From Aerococcaceae bacterium DSM 111020 (GTDB taxonomy: Bacteria > Bacillota > Bacilli > Lactobacillales > Aerococcaceae), in assembly GCA_015863185.1 (NCBI GenBank), contig JACBXP010000011.1, positions 1-64,000 of the forward strand: a stretch of DNA of 64,000 nucleotides, given 5' to 3'. Shown piece after piece: positions 35,397 to 45,284 of the stretch. Made by a program: the position numbers and the translations under genes. The notes below the pieces were generated by a model. That model searched no databases. It was not told where the DNA came from and was given only the letters and a program-made list of their open reading frames with translations. Numbering within the stretch: the stretch's first letter is position 1; each line of letters opens with the position of its first letter.

Positions 35397-36262
35397 CAAA
35401 AGCAAAAATTGGCGTTCAAGCAATGATGCTGAAGGAAAAATTTGAAGAACTTGGTCCTTTTGAGACGCTTAAAAAAGTATCAGAATTAGGCTATAATGCG
35501 GTAGAAATCTCTCAAATTCCAATGACACCTGAAAATGTCGCTGAAATTAAGCGTGCTAAAGATGAATTAGGAATGGAGATTGCATCCCTTTCATGTGTGG
35601 TAAAAAATGAAAAAGCGAATGCGGCTAATGATGATTTAGAAACGCAATTTGACAAAATTGTCGCAGATTGTAAAACATTAGATGTTGATTTATTACGTAT
35701 TGGTATGCTTCCATTTGCCAACATGAAGAACTTAGAGACCGTCTTAGAATTTACACGTGAAGCAAATGAATATGCTAAACAATTAAAAAAAGAAGGAATT
35801 GACTTATACTATCACAACCATCATGTTGAGTTCCGTAAATATGATGATAAGTTCTTGTTGGATATTATTAAGGAAGAATGTGCTGATTTAGGATTTGAAT
35901 TAGACTTACACTGGGTTCAACGTGGTGGCGCAAATCCTATTGATATTCTTGAACAATACGTAGGACGTACCGATTTAGTTCACTTGAAAGACTATCGTAT
36001 TGGTGAAATCCCTGAGGAAGCATTTGAAGCCTTGGAAGAAGGCGATGTTATGTCTTTCTATACTGCATTTACTAATACGGTTGAATTTGCTGAATTAGGC
36101 CAAGGTTCAATGAATTATAAACCAATCATTGAGAAAGCACTTGAAACAGGTGTACGTTATTTATTAGTAGAACAAGATATGTTATATGGGCGTGATCCAT
36201 TTGATTGTTTAGCTGATTCTCGTGACCATTTATATGAATTAGGTTATAAGGAACTGTTTTAA
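35393..36262 (+). CDS. sugar phosphate isomerase/epimerase family TIM-barrel protein
   Basis: 289 residues of the AP-endonuclease-2-like TIM barrel family (IolE/IolI, Dte). Metal ligands are seen in YYHNHHVEF, the LDLHWVQRGG segment, VHLKDY and the late LLVEQD. Such proteins isomerise or epimerise keto-sugars, and some relatives eliminate an aglycone or anhydro bond from 3-keto-glycosides next to Gfo/Idh/MocA partners. Start overlaps the preceding gene. Confidence 0.88.
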   Translation: MTKAKIGVQAMMLKEKFEELGPFETLKKVSELGYNAVEISQIPMTPENVAEIKRAKDELGMEIASLSCVVKNEKANAANDDLETQFDKIVADCKTLDVDLLRIGMLPFANMKNLETVLEFTREANEYAKQLKKEGIDLYYHNHHVEFRKYDDKFLLDIIKEECADLGFELDLHWVQRGGANPIDILEQYVGRTDLVHLKDYRIGEIPEEAFEALEEGDVMSFYTAFTNTVEFAELGQGSMNYKPIIEKALETGVRYLLVEQDMLYGRDPFDCLADSRDHLYELGYKELF

Positions 36263-36288
36263 ACATTAGAGTAAGGAGAGATAGCTTA

Positions 36289-37365
36289 ATGGCACAAAAA
36301 CAAGATGGAATGAATTATGCACCGACGGGTAAGATTAAACATGTGGTGAAACCTGGTGAATTTAATGTAGGTGTTACAGCATTAGATCATGGACATATCA
36401 ATGGGATGACTAATGGGTTAATTGAAGCCGGTGCTACTATTAAATATGTTTATGATCCAGATCCTGATAAAGTTGCCAGTTATTTGGAACAGTTCCCTGA
36501 CATCACTGTGGCTGAATCCTTGGAACAAATATTAGAAGATGAAGATATTCAATTAGTGTCAGCCGCTGCGATACCTAATTTGAGAAGTGAATTAGGTAAT
36601 AAAGTGATGCGGTCTGGCAAAGATTATTTTACTGATAAGACAGGATTCACAACCTTGGAGCAATTAGAAGAAACCAAGAAAGTTGTCGCAGAAACAGGGC
36701 AAAAATATTGGGTATATTTCTCTGAACGTCTTCATGTTGAAGGGGCCGTCTTTGCTGGACAGTTAATTGAAGAAGGAAGAATTGGTGATGTGCTTCAAAT
36801 CACTGGTTTTGGTCCTCATCGTTTGGATAAAGAAAAACGTCCTGATTGGTTCTTTAATCGTGAGCAATATGGTGGAATTCTTACAGATATAGGAAGTCAT
36901 CAGATTGAGCAATTCTTATATTATACTGGTAATGAAAATGCAGAGGTATTGCATTCTAAAATTGCTAATTATGCTAATCCTGACACACCTGATTTGGATG
37001 ATTATGGCGATGCAACGCTTGTTGGGGATAATGGAGCGAGCTTCTTCTTCAAAGTTCACTGGTTTACACCAGATGGATTACCAACATGGGGAGATGGTCG
37101 AACATTTATTACTGGTACTAAAGGATCGATTGAAATTCGTAAGTATCTAAATCTTGGAGAAGAAGATACTGGTGATCATGTGTTTATTGTCGATGAGGAA
37201 GGTGTAGAGCACCACAAAGTAAATGGTCAGATAGGTTTCCCGTTCTTTGGTGAAATGATTCTGGACTGTATTAATCGAACTGAAAATGCAATGACACAAG
37301 AACACATCTTCAAAGCACAAGAATTGTGTCTATTATGCCAAGAGCAAGCAATAAAAATCAAGTAA
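36289..37365 (+). CDS. Gfo/Idh/MocA family oxidoreductase (third, divergent)
   Basis: 358 residues. It has an extra N-terminal stretch (about 25 residues), then VGVTALDHGHINGMTNGLIEAG. The usual EKP motif is changed to TDKTGFTTLEQL, while GGILTDIGSHQIEQFLYYTGN keeps the catalytic His. It belongs to the more distant inositol-dehydrogenase-like branch. Fourth in the operon. Confidence 0.85.
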   Translation: MAQKQDGMNYAPTGKIKHVVKPGEFNVGVTALDHGHINGMTNGLIEAGATIKYVYDPDPDKVASYLEQFPDITVAESLEQILEDEDIQLVSAAAIPNLRSELGNKVMRSGKDYFTDKTGFTTLEQLEETKKVVAETGQKYWVYFSERLHVEGAVFAGQLIEEGRIGDVLQITGFGPHRLDKEKRPDWFFNREQYGGILTDIGSHQIEQFLYYTGNENAEVLHSKIANYANPDTPDLDDYGDATLVGDNGASFFFKVHWFTPDGLPTWGDGRTFITGTKGSIEIRKYLNLGEEDTGDHVFIVDEEGVEHHKVNGQIGFPFFGEMILDCINRTENAMTQEHIFKAQELCLLCQEQAIKIK

Positions 37366-37433
37366 TGCAATAGAAAGAGAGGGAATAAGTAACTATTACG
37401 ATGTTGATTCCCTGAAATTTCAAACTTGATATG

Positions 37434-37469
37434 CAAAGAAGAGTGAGTCAGTGCTCATTCTTCTTTTGT
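37434..37469 (+). terminator. terminator-like hairpin before the kinase gene
   Basis: CAAAGAAGAGTGAG paired with CTCATTCTTCTTTTG around a 6-base loop, with one bulge. It may reduce transcription into the kinase gene that starts 18 bases later. Confidence 0.55.
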
Positions 37470-37486
37470 GATTAGAGGAGGTTTCA

Positions 37487-38491
37487 ATGAAAACATTATT
37501 AGCGATAGGAGAGAGTTTAGCTCGTTTTTCATCACAAGAAGGAAAAAGACTTCTCAATGCAACTGATTTACAATTGCATTATGGAGGTGCAGAAGCGAAT
37601 GTTGCGATGAATTTAGCACGATTAGACCATCATACAAAATACGCAACAAAGCTACCAGTAAATAATGGTTTAGCAGATAATTGTTTAATGCAATTACGTG
37701 GTTCGAATGTTAATTGTGACCATATTCTTTATGGTCCAGGTAGATTAGGTTCTTATTTCTTGGAAGTAGGCGTAGGTTTAAGACCAACGAATATTATTTA
37801 TGACCGCGAATATTCGACAATTTCATTGATGGAAGAACTGGAATGGGATTTAGATACCTTGTTTGATGGAGTGGATGTCCTTCATATCACGGGGGTTACT
37901 TTAGCTTTATCCCGTTGTTGGTACCGTTTAGGGGTAGAATTGATAAAAGAAGCCAAAAAGCGAGGCTTAGAAGTTAGTTTTGATATGAATTATCGCCAAA
38001 AAATGTGGACTTATGAAGATGCTATTCCAGTTTATCAAGAAATATTACCAATGGTTGATTATTTATCTGCAAGTGACCGAGATGCAATAGCATTTATGGA
38101 TATAGAAGCGGTTGAAACAACAGAACCAGATTATTATTTAAAACGGATGGGCAAAAAATATCCGAATATTAAATGTATTTATGGAACAAAACGCCATCAA
38201 TATTCCCCGAATGCTTACCGAATGTATGGTTTCATTTATGATAATGAAACGGTGAAGGTTCATCTGTCAAAAGAATACGACATGTATCAAATTGTGGATA
38301 GAGTTGGTACAGGAGATTCTTATGCTTCCGGTGTGTTAGATGGCGTATTACGTGAGGAAGATTATGATAAATCAGTAGAGTTTGCCATGGCGATGTCTGT
38401 GCTTAAACATACTGTTTATGGAGATGTAAATCCATTTAGCCGTAAAGAAGTAGAAGATTTTATGGTTAATGAAGGAAATGTTAGCCGATAA
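37487..38491 (+). CDS. PfkB family carbohydrate kinase, 2-dehydro-3-deoxygluconate kinase-like
   Basis: 334 residues of ribokinase fold: N-terminal GESLARFSS and GGAEANVAMNLARL, DMNYRQKMW in the middle, and the PfkB signature 2 VDRVGTGDSYASGVLDG with the catalytic Asp. It is most like KDG kinases, which would suggest a 2-keto-3-deoxy sugar acid as product of the pathway. No KDPG aldolase is in the window. AGAGGAGG before the ATG. Confidence 0.85.
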   Translation: MKTLLAIGESLARFSSQEGKRLLNATDLQLHYGGAEANVAMNLARLDHHTKYATKLPVNNGLADNCLMQLRGSNVNCDHILYGPGRLGSYFLEVGVGLRPTNIIYDREYSTISLMEELEWDLDTLFDGVDVLHITGVTLALSRCWYRLGVELIKEAKKRGLEVSFDMNYRQKMWTYEDAIPVYQEILPMVDYLSASDRDAIAFMDIEAVETTEPDYYLKRMGKKYPNIKCIYGTKRHQYSPNAYRMYGFIYDNETVKVHLSKEYDMYQIVDRVGTGDSYASGVLDGVLREEDYDKSVEFAMAMSVLKHTVYGDVNPFSRKEVEDFMVNEGNVSR

Positions 38492-38560
38492 TTAAATAGA
38501 ATAAGTTGGCTTTTATCTTTTTGTATTTTCATTGGGGAAGTTTTATAATAGAATATATTG

Positions 38561-38590
38561 AGCTCTTGCCATACTGGTAAGAGTTTTTTA
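38561..38590 (+). terminator. terminator of the sugar operon
   Basis: 9-bp stem CTCTTGCCA/TGGTAAGAG (one G-T pair), 3-base loop, six T residues. Confidence 0.82.
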
Positions 38591-38609
38591 TTCTGTGGAA
38601 GTGGGTGAA

Positions 38610-41027
38610 ATGATGCCAGAAGAAAAATATATTCAATTAGCCAAGATGTCTAAAATAGATTTTGTTGAATATATGAACCAAATGACTAGTCGAGATCATG
38701 GTCAGCGAATAAGTCAGAAAACAACAGTTACGCAAGTTTTCAATCGTTTGAAAACAGTGGCAAGGTCTTCTTTTTTTGGAGATTCCGTTTTAATTATGAT
38801 TGTATTATGTGTATTTAGTTGTTTGATGTATGGATTTTCAGAAAGAAGTGTCAATGAAGTAAATAGAAGCGTATTCCTTATGATGGGAATACTGTATTTA
38901 ATCATTGCAGTTTGTTTGATTCTTCAAGACATATCAGTAAAGCGTGGCGTCAATCAAAAAAATCACGCCCACTCTAATACAATCGATGTGTTGAACAATA
39001 GTCAATGGCAACCTATCAGAGAAAATAAACTAAATGTTGGGAAGGTTTTTCGTCTGAAGGCGGGAGACGATGTGCCAGTTGATGCACGGATTATTCTATC
39101 AAAAAATTTATATGTCTCACAAAATAATATAACTGGTAATCCGAATCCCATCTTTAAAAGTTCAATGCTAACAAGCGAACCGACCGAAGGGACCAGTGTC
39201 ACTGACTATCAAACATTACTATTCTCAGGGAGTCGTATTATTACAGGAGAAGTAGAAGCAATTGTGATAGCGCCACTAGAGAGTTCCTTTGTAATGTCAG
39301 GATTTCAAATTTTAAAGCAACCACACTATCAAACTAATATAGAAATGAGTATAAAAAAGTTTTTCATCGAGACCTTAGGTATTTCAGCGATTTTAATTAT
39401 GGTCTTTGGCATTAAAAACGGTGATTGGCTAACTGCAGTCATTAATAGTGTATCGATATGGATAGTATCATGGCCATTTCTCGCTTTATTTTTCTATCAA
39501 CAATTTTTATATTTTAAAGCGAAAACATGGGAAGGAAATCATGGAATTCAATTTAATCAGATAAACAATATTGAAAAAACGGGAGAAATGCAAACTTTAA
39601 TCCTCGATGATTTTCCCAAAGCAGAATCAACGCACCTTGACTTAGTTGGCAGTTATAACCTGAGCGGGGAAGTATCAGAACAAATAAGTCATTATGCGTT
39701 TGTTCAATCATTACTTTATACAGGCAGTCAAACAGCTTATGATCAAGCTATCTTAAATCAATTAAACCATCAACTGCTTCCCGATGAGTATCATTTATTG
39801 AATGAAAGACCATCGATGATTCAACCAAGGAGTCATCGTTCCATTACTTTTGAAGATGCGTATTTTAGTCAATATACTATTCATATAGGAGAAATGGAAT
39901 CAATTGAGGAGCATTTTGTTCATGCTTCTTCCTCATGTGATGAGAAGACTTATGAGTCCACTCAATTATCATCCTTGAAAGAACAGATAAATATACTTAA
40001 AGAAAATGGATATCTGGTGTTAGCTTTAGCAATTCAAAAGGGCAATCCATTTGATGTTTCCTCAGATGAAGCGAATTTATTACTAGGATATCTAGTATTT
40101 GAAGAGAATAATGCCGAAACAATCGAAGAAGAATTATCACTAAGTGATGGGAACAATCTCTCAACGATCAGTTTTTCAGATCGTTCTTATTCAGAAAAAT
40201 ACGATGAAATTCGAAGCTTTGGTTCTGAAAACAGCCCCATAGGATACTTTAGTTGGTCGAATCCCTTTGTGGTATTGCGACAAGAGTTAGATCTTATGAT
40301 GGGCTTAGCTTTTTCTTGGTTTGATCAATATTATCAGTATGATGTAAGTCTGATGAACCCATCATTAAAAACATTAGCAAAAACAATAAAATTAAGTAAA
40401 TATAGTATTGAAAATGTCAAATCATACTTTTTTAAAGTAGTAAGTTATCAATTAAGTATGATGTTAACAATTTTGTTAATCCATATTTCAATTCCTGGAC
40501 TGTCACTTACTTTAACACAGCTTTTTTTACTAAATATGGTGATTAGTTTCATCTTTTTACCGGTCCTTATTCTAGACAATACGCATCTTGCTAGCACTAT
40601 AGATGAAAATGATAGAAAAAACAGCTTATTTACTTCTGTATTGTTAAATGTTTTTGGAAATATTATTTTATTGATCATGATGCTTGTACTTTTTTCCCTG
40701 CAAGAGGCTTTTCCATTGTCCTATCTTTCTAATATAAAAACACAAGGAACATTTAGTTTTGAGAAAATTCATACAGTTTGGTTTGTTTTCGTAGTCGGAT
40801 CACAATGGAGTGTTGCTATCAGTACGATTATCAAAAAAACCTCTAAAAGAAGTATCTATCAGATAGTAGGATGGGGGACTTTGTTAGTTGGGGTGTTTTT
40901 TGTAGTTATGATGCACCCAATCGTGAGAGAAACGTTGGCATTTCATTTTATGACGCCATTAGACTGGATTTTTGTAGTGATTGGAGTTGTTATCTACTCG
41001 ATAATCTATCGTGTAATAAATAATTGA
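38610..41027 (+). CDS. P-type ATPase homologue lacking catalytic motifs (pseudoenzyme)
   Basis: 805 residues with the layout of a P2-type cation pump: M1-M2 (about 59-108), A domain with the conserved GDDVPVDARI (152-161), M3-M4 (about 252-302), a P/N-like cytoplasmic region (about 310-600) and a six-helix C-terminal region beginning with the typical hinge KYSIENVKSYFFKVVSYQLSMML in two blocks. The catalytic signatures are changed: TGES is TGNP (175-178), the DKTGT phosphorylation loop is DDFPK (333-337), the M4 PEG motif is PFL, and no TGDGxNDxPAL is found. The frame is intact over 2.4 kb. It may be a regulator or structural relic. Start codon uncertain (ATG 38610 or 38613, GTG 38595). Confidence 0.7.
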   Translation: MMPEEKYIQLAKMSKIDFVEYMNQMTSRDHGQRISQKTTVTQVFNRLKTVARSSFFGDSVLIMIVLCVFSCLMYGFSERSVNEVNRSVFLMMGILYLIIAVCLILQDISVKRGVNQKNHAHSNTIDVLNNSQWQPIRENKLNVGKVFRLKAGDDVPVDARIILSKNLYVSQNNITGNPNPIFKSSMLTSEPTEGTSVTDYQTLLFSGSRIITGEVEAIVIAPLESSFVMSGFQILKQPHYQTNIEMSIKKFFIETLGISAILIMVFGIKNGDWLTAVINSVSIWIVSWPFLALFFYQQFLYFKAKTWEGNHGIQFNQINNIEKTGEMQTLILDDFPKAESTHLDLVGSYNLSGEVSEQISHYAFVQSLLYTGSQTAYDQAILNQLNHQLLPDEYHLLNERPSMIQPRSHRSITFEDAYFSQYTIHIGEMESIEEHFVHASSSCDEKTYESTQLSSLKEQINILKENGYLVLALAIQKGNPFDVSSDEANLLLGYLVFEENNAETIEEELSLSDGNNLSTISFSDRSYSEKYDEIRSFGSENSPIGYFSWSNPFVVLRQELDLMMGLAFSWFDQYYQYDVSLMNPSLKTLAKTIKLSKYSIENVKSYFFKVVSYQLSMMLTILLIHISIPGLSLTLTQLFLLNMVISFIFLPVLILDNTHLASTIDENDRKNSLFTSVLLNVFGNIILLIMMLVLFSLQEAFPLSYLSNIKTQGTFSFEKIHTVWFVFVVGSQWSVAISTIIKKTSKRSIYQIVGWGTLLVGVFFVVMMHPIVRETLAFHFMTPLDWIFVVIGVVIYSIIYRVINN

Positions 41028-41077
41028 ATGAGCAATGAATTTAAAGAATATATAACATTGAAATGTCATAAAAAAGG

Positions 41078-41158
41078 AAGCTCCTATATTTGAGTGCCTC
41101 TAAAGTTGGATTAAGTAAATCCAATTTTAAGAGTTCAGTTCAACTTACAGGAGCTTTT
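41078..41158. terminator. bidirectional terminator region between convergent genes
   Basis: TTGGATT-AAGT-aAATCCAA followed by TTTT (41106-41128) nested inside a longer repeat AAGCTCCT / AGGAGCTT (41078-41085, 41149-41156). It lies between the ATPase-like gene and the minus-strand SAP-like gene. Confidence 0.6.
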
Positions 41159-41165
41159 GCTTTGC

Positions 41166-41708
41166 TTATATATTTTTCTTTGGATGTCGAGAAATTATAT
41201 CTGCGTTATTTTTCAAAGCGTCATCCCCTTTTTTTGTTAAGTGAATCGCTCTTAAATCAAACAAATTAGCAAGTTCTTCTTCAGAAAGAGCTTTGTGAGT
41301 TAAATCAATCAATTGCTGTTTATTAAGTTGAGAATAGCCTTTAACTCCCTTTTGTTTTAAGATAGCTTTAATCTCTGGAGCAGGAATATGTGTCAATGAA
41401 TCTTTAGCAGATGCTTGAAGTGCATATTTCTCTTTAATTAAATGTTTTAAACGACTCGGTGCATGAATACCATAATCATATTCGAAATATTTTGGAAACC
41501 AACTTTGGTTAGTAAATGTGCCTAGCTGAATTCGCCATAATAAAATGATATCTCCAGGCAATAATTGTTCAGATGTTCGTATCATATTTCTTTTGGGAAC
41601 TCGTTGAACAGTTCCACGATCAAGTTTGTTGAACCATTCCGAATCACGATTCGGTGAGATATATGGTTGTTCAGAATAATCTTGATAGATACCGGTTGCT
41701 TTTGTCAT
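41166..41708 (-). CDS. hypothetical protein with SAP-like C-terminal segment
   Basis: 180 residues. The N-terminal part (about 1-85, ...LLPGDIILLWRIQLGTFTNQSWFPKYFEYDYGI in short blocks) is unrecognised. Residues about 106-148 (PAPEIKAILKQKGVKGYSQLNKQQLIDLTHKAL) read like a SAP-type helix-loop-helix, a fold used for DNA/RNA contact in several proteins. AAGGAGA precedes the ATG. Monocistronic. Confidence 0.65.
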   Translation of the reverse strand: MTKATGIYQDYSEQPYISPNRDSEWFNKLDRGTVQRVPKRNMIRTSEQLLPGDIILLWRIQLGTFTNQSWFPKYFEYDYGIHAPSRLKHLIKEKYALQASAKDSLTHIPAPEIKAILKQKGVKGYSQLNKQQLIDLTHKALSEEELANLFDLRAIHLTKKGDDALKNNADIISRHPKKNI

Positions 41709-41871
41709 AAAATTTCTCCTTGTTTTAGAAATATTTTACCATGTTTATGTAAAAAAATGGATTAGATCGTGCTTTTTTAAAAGGCTTATGCTTAATAATC
41801 TGTTAACTATTCAATTCTGAGAAGATATGTTAAACTAAATCTAATTCCAAATCTACTTAAGGAGAAATGAG

Positions 41872-42711
41872 ATGAAAACATTCCAAGAGTATAATATGAT
41901 GGATTCTCAGTTAAATGACGAGCTCATCATGCATATGTTGGATTATCGTGAATACCTACCTTTGCAATCCTATTTGCAATCATCTTCCACAATGACTCCA
42001 CACTTGAAACTTCTAACTCAATTAGGAGATGCAATATTGCATTGTGATATCGAAACAGTCAATCCCTTGGCAGAATCTCTGGATATATTACATCTTACCC
42101 ATATTTCCCGACTTAAACAACGTGCATATTTTTATTATCAAGGAATGCAACTAAACTTTTTGCGACATGAATATGGAGATTATTTTAGAGCACTTTCGCC
42201 TTTTTTAGTGGATGTTTTACGACTGATCATCGAAAGACATATCATACCCCAATTAAATGAGTTTATGATACCTATTGTCAAAGAAAACGCTGAAGAGAAT
42301 AGGATTTATCGTGGTTTACAATGGAAGCAGAGTCGTGTGGAGCAATCAAATAATATTATTAACCAAACGTTTAAAAAATATTATGGTGAGCGTTTCAATT
42401 ATGATCATTATGTGAGTTCCAGTCATTTGGTGAAAATTATTGAAGATCATTCAAAAGATCAGAAGTTAAAGCAATTAATCGCCAACGTAAGACATGTTGA
42501 AAAGTATGTGCGTAATATAGCAGCACATGAAGTAGTTTATGTAGACAATGCCTTTGTCACCCAACGGAGTGGTTTGACACTTAATGATGTACAATTATGC
42601 GTACAAGAACTGATGCATAATGCTGATTTAACAGATCAAGCAGTGATAAATATTTTAACGGAAATTAATCAACGAATTTTACAAGCATTAAAAATGAATG
42701 ACAATAACTGA
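41872..42711 (+). CDS. HEPN-domain protein resembling the Csm6 C-terminal RNase domain
   Basis: 279 residues, all helical in appearance. RNIAAH at 214-219 (KYVRNIAAHEVVYVD) is an Rx4H motif, the catalytic signature of HEPN ribonucleases, in the local setting seen in Csm6/Csx1-type proteins. The segment about 75-120 (QRAYFYYQGMQLNF, YGDYFRALSPFLVDVLRLI) also recalls the Csm6 HEPN region. No CARF domain and no CRISPR array or cas gene is in the window. AAGGAG before the ATG; 13 bases upstream of murA, so possibly co-transcribed with it. The family assignment is from memory of the motif pattern. Confidence 0.55.
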   Translation: MKTFQEYNMMDSQLNDELIMHMLDYREYLPLQSYLQSSSTMTPHLKLLTQLGDAILHCDIETVNPLAESLDILHLTHISRLKQRAYFYYQGMQLNFLRHEYGDYFRALSPFLVDVLRLIIERHIIPQLNEFMIPIVKENAEENRIYRGLQWKQSRVEQSNNIINQTFKKYYGERFNYDHYVSSSHLVKIIEDHSKDQKLKQLIANVRHVEKYVRNIAAHEVVYVDNAFVTQRSGLTLNDVQLCVQELMHNADLTDQAVINILTEINQRILQALKMNDNN

Positions 42712-42724
42712 GGAAGTGAATTGA

Positions 42725-44005
42725 ATGAAAAAATTAATCGTACGTGGTGGAAAACCTTTAAATGGTGAGATAACAATTAATGGTGCAAAAAATTCTGTGG
42801 TGGCTTTAATTCCTGCAGCTGTATTGGCAGATTCAGAAGTCGTCCTTGAAGGTGTTCCAGATATTAATGATGTTTACTCACTGTTAAATATTTTGGAAGA
42901 TTTTAATGTCAAAACTGACTTTCAGGATGGCGTTTTAAGAATTGATCCTACGAATATGGTATCCATTCCGATGCCAACTGGAAAGATTCAATCACTAAGA
43001 GCATCTTATTATTTTATGGGAGCAACACTATCGAAGTTTGGTGAAGGTGTTATTGGTCTGCCTGGTGGCTGTTTCTTAGGGCCTCGTCCGATTGATCAGC
43101 ATATAAAAGCTTTCCGTTCATTAGGAGCGGATGTTAAAGAAGAGTTCGGTGTTGTGACTCTTAAATCACCTGAGGATGGCTTAGAAGGTAGTCGGATTTA
43201 CATGGATGTTGTATCTGTTGGTGCAACGATTAATGCGATTATCGGTTCTGTCAAGGCTAAAGGACGCACAATCATTGAAAATGCAGCACGCGAACCGGAA
43301 ATCATTGATGTCGTGACTTTATTAAATAAAATGGGAGCGAATATACGTGGAGCTGGGACAAGTGAAATTCGTATTGAAGGCGTTACGGAATTAAAGGGAA
43401 CAACCCATACGATTATTCCAGATAGAATTGAAGCAGGTACTTATATTAGTGCTGCGGTTGCAATGGGAGAGCATGTACGGATTAACAATGTAATCTATGA
43501 ACATATTGAAAGTTTCGTTGCCAAATTAGATGAAATGGGTGCGAAAATGGAAATTGGCGAAGATTATGTTATCGTGCACAAGTCAGAAAATTTAAAAATG
43601 GTTGATATTAAAACATTACCTTATCCAGGATTTGCAACCGATTTACAACAACCTTTTACTCCGTTAATGCTTTTAACGGAAGGTGAAGGAACAATTATCG
43701 ATACAATTTATCCTCAAAGAATAAAACATATTCCAGAATTGATACGGATGGGGGCAGATATTAAAGTTGAAGGCGATATTATTCGAATGAAAGGCCCGAA
43801 TCATTTAACTGGAGCACCTGTTAAAGCGAGTGATTTAAGAGCGGGAGCATGTTTAGTTATTGCAGGTTTGATAGCTGAAGGAGAAACAGAAATTACGGGT
43901 GTTGAGAATATTCTTCGCGGTTATGCAAATATCGTTTCCAAACTACAAAATATTGGTGCAGATATAGAAATGATTGATCTTTCAGAACGATCCGATACAG
44001 AATAA
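42725..44005 (+). CDS. murA: UDP-N-acetylglucosamine 1-carboxyvinyltransferase
   Basis: 426 residues. First committed step of peptidoglycan synthesis: transfers enolpyruvate from PEP to UDP-GlcNAc. [15 protein letters not shown] at the N-terminus has the catalytic Lys22/Asn23 equivalents. The active-site cysteine is C116 in [12 protein letters not shown], so the enzyme should be fosfomycin-sensitive. Placement before rho and rpmE fits the second Gram-positive paralogue (murZ/murAB). Confidence 0.95.
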   Translation: MKKLIVRGGKPLNGEITINGAKNSVVALIPAAVLADSEVVLEGVPDINDVYSLLNILEDFNVKTDFQDGVLRIDPTNMVSIPMPTGKIQSLRASYYFMGATLSKFGEGVIGLPGGCFLGPRPIDQHIKAFRSLGADVKEEFGVVTLKSPEDGLEGSRIYMDVVSVGATINAIIGSVKAKGRTIIENAAREPEIIDVVTLLNKMGANIRGAGTSEIRIEGVTELKGTTHTIIPDRIEAGTYISAAVAMGEHVRINNVIYEHIESFVAKLDEMGAKMEIGEDYVIVHKSENLKMVDIKTLPYPGFATDLQQPFTPLMLLTEGEGTIIDTIYPQRIKHIPELIRMGADIKVEGDIIRMKGPNHLTGAPVKASDLRAGACLVIAGLIAEGETEITGVENILRGYANIVSKLQNIGADIEMIDLSERSDTE

Positions 44006-44015
44006 GGAGAGAGTC

Positions 44016-45284
44016 ATGGCGGATGAATTTTCATTAACACATTTATTGAGTAAAGAAGTTAAAGAATTATATGGTTTTGCGAATGAATTAAATATTCCAG
44101 ATTATTCCGAACTCAATAAAAAAGAGCTAGCTTTGGCTATTATGCGGACACAAGAAGAAAAACAAGGTTTCTTCAATGTTGAAGGAATTCTAGATATTTC
44201 TTCAGATGAATCGATGGGATTTTTACGTCCGATTAATTATTCGCCAAGTAAAGAAGATATTTATATATCAGGTTCTCAAATACGTCGCTTTGGTATGCGA
44301 AATGGTGATAAAATTGGTGGTCCTGCCAGACCGCCCAAAGCAAATGAGCGTTATTATGGTTTGATGCAAGTTTCTACAGTCAATGGAAGAGATCCAGAAA
44401 CAGCAAAGAATCGAGACCATTTCGCAAGTTTAACGCCACTTTATCCAGATACGCCAATAAAATTGGAATATTCTCAAAATACCATTGTCAATCGGATGAT
44501 TGATATCACTGCTCCAGTAGGTTTCGGTCAGCGTGGCTTAATTGTTGCTCCACCTAAAGCCGGTAAGACAACGATTTTGAAGGAAGTCGCTAATGGGATT
44601 GTTGAGAATCATCCGGATGTAGAATTGATTGTCTTGCTAATCGATGAAAGACCGGAAGAAGTAACGGATATGGAGAGAAGTATTAAGGGAGACGTAGTTT
44701 CTTCAACCTTTGATCAAACACCAGAAAACCATACTCGTGTCGCCGAATTGGCACTGCAACGAGCAAAACGTTTAGTTGAAGAGGGAAGAGATGTTGTCGT
44801 GCTATTAGATAGTATTACTCGTTTAGCGAGAGCCTATAATTTAACCGTTAAACCTAGTGGTAGGACATTATCCGGTGGTTTAGATCCAGCGAGCTTCTAT
44901 TTTCCTAAACGTTTCTTTGGAGCGGCGCGAAATATTGAATACGGGGGATCACTGACAATTCTAGCGACAGCTTTAGTCGAGACTGGTAGCAGAATGGATG
45001 ATTTAATTTATGAAGAGTTCAAAGGGACCGGAAATATGGAGTTACATCTTTCACGTGAATTAGCTGAAAGACGAATATTCCCAGCGATTGATATTAAAAA
45101 ATCGGGTACACGTAAAGAAGATTTACTGCTTGATGAACAAACTTTATCTAAAATTTGGAAATTAAGAAATATGATGGCTGATAATAGTTTGGCATATACT
45201 CAACAGTTAATTCATTTAATGCGTCAAACGGATAATAATGATGAGTTTTTAGCAGAATTAAATCGACTCATTCAAAAAAAATAA
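44016..45284 (+). CDS. rho: transcription termination factor Rho
   Basis: 422 residues from ATG 44016, preceded by AAGGAGAG. Rho_N and cold-shock RNA-binding domain (about 1-125), RecA-like ATPase with P-loop [13 protein letters not shown] near 174-186, Walker [17 protein letters not shown]-like segment, and the Q/R-loop region. Hexameric helicase that ends transcripts. It follows murA at 10 bases. Confidence 0.97.
   Translation: MADEFSLTHLLSKEVKELYGFANELNIPDYSELNKKELALAIMRTQEEKQGFFNVEGILDISSDESMGFLRPINYSPSKEDIYISGSQIRRFGMRNGDKIGGPARPPKANERYYGLMQVSTVNGRDPETAKNRDHFASLTPLYPDTPIKLEYSQNTIVNRMIDITAPVGFGQRGLIVAPPKAGKTTILKEVANGIVENHPDVELIVLLIDERPEEVTDMERSIKGDVVSSTFDQTPENHTRVAELALQRAKRLVEEGRDVVVLLDSITRLARAYNLTVKPSGRTLSGGLDPASFYFPKRFFGAARNIEYGGSLTILATALVETGSRMDDLIYEEFKGTGNMELHLSRELAERRIFPAIDIKKSGTRKEDLLLDEQTLSKIWKLRNMMADNSLAYTQQLIHLMRQTDNNDEFLAELNRLIQKK

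Noticed and set aside
38610-41027. Functional cation-transporting P-type ATPase
   Set aside because: The DKTGT, TGES and TGDGxNDxPAL motifs needed for phosphorylation, dephosphorylation and metal binding are not found.
41872-42711. Part of a CRISPR-Cas type III system
   Set aside because: No repeat-spacer array and no other cas gene was seen anywhere in the window; only a HEPN-like domain is supported.
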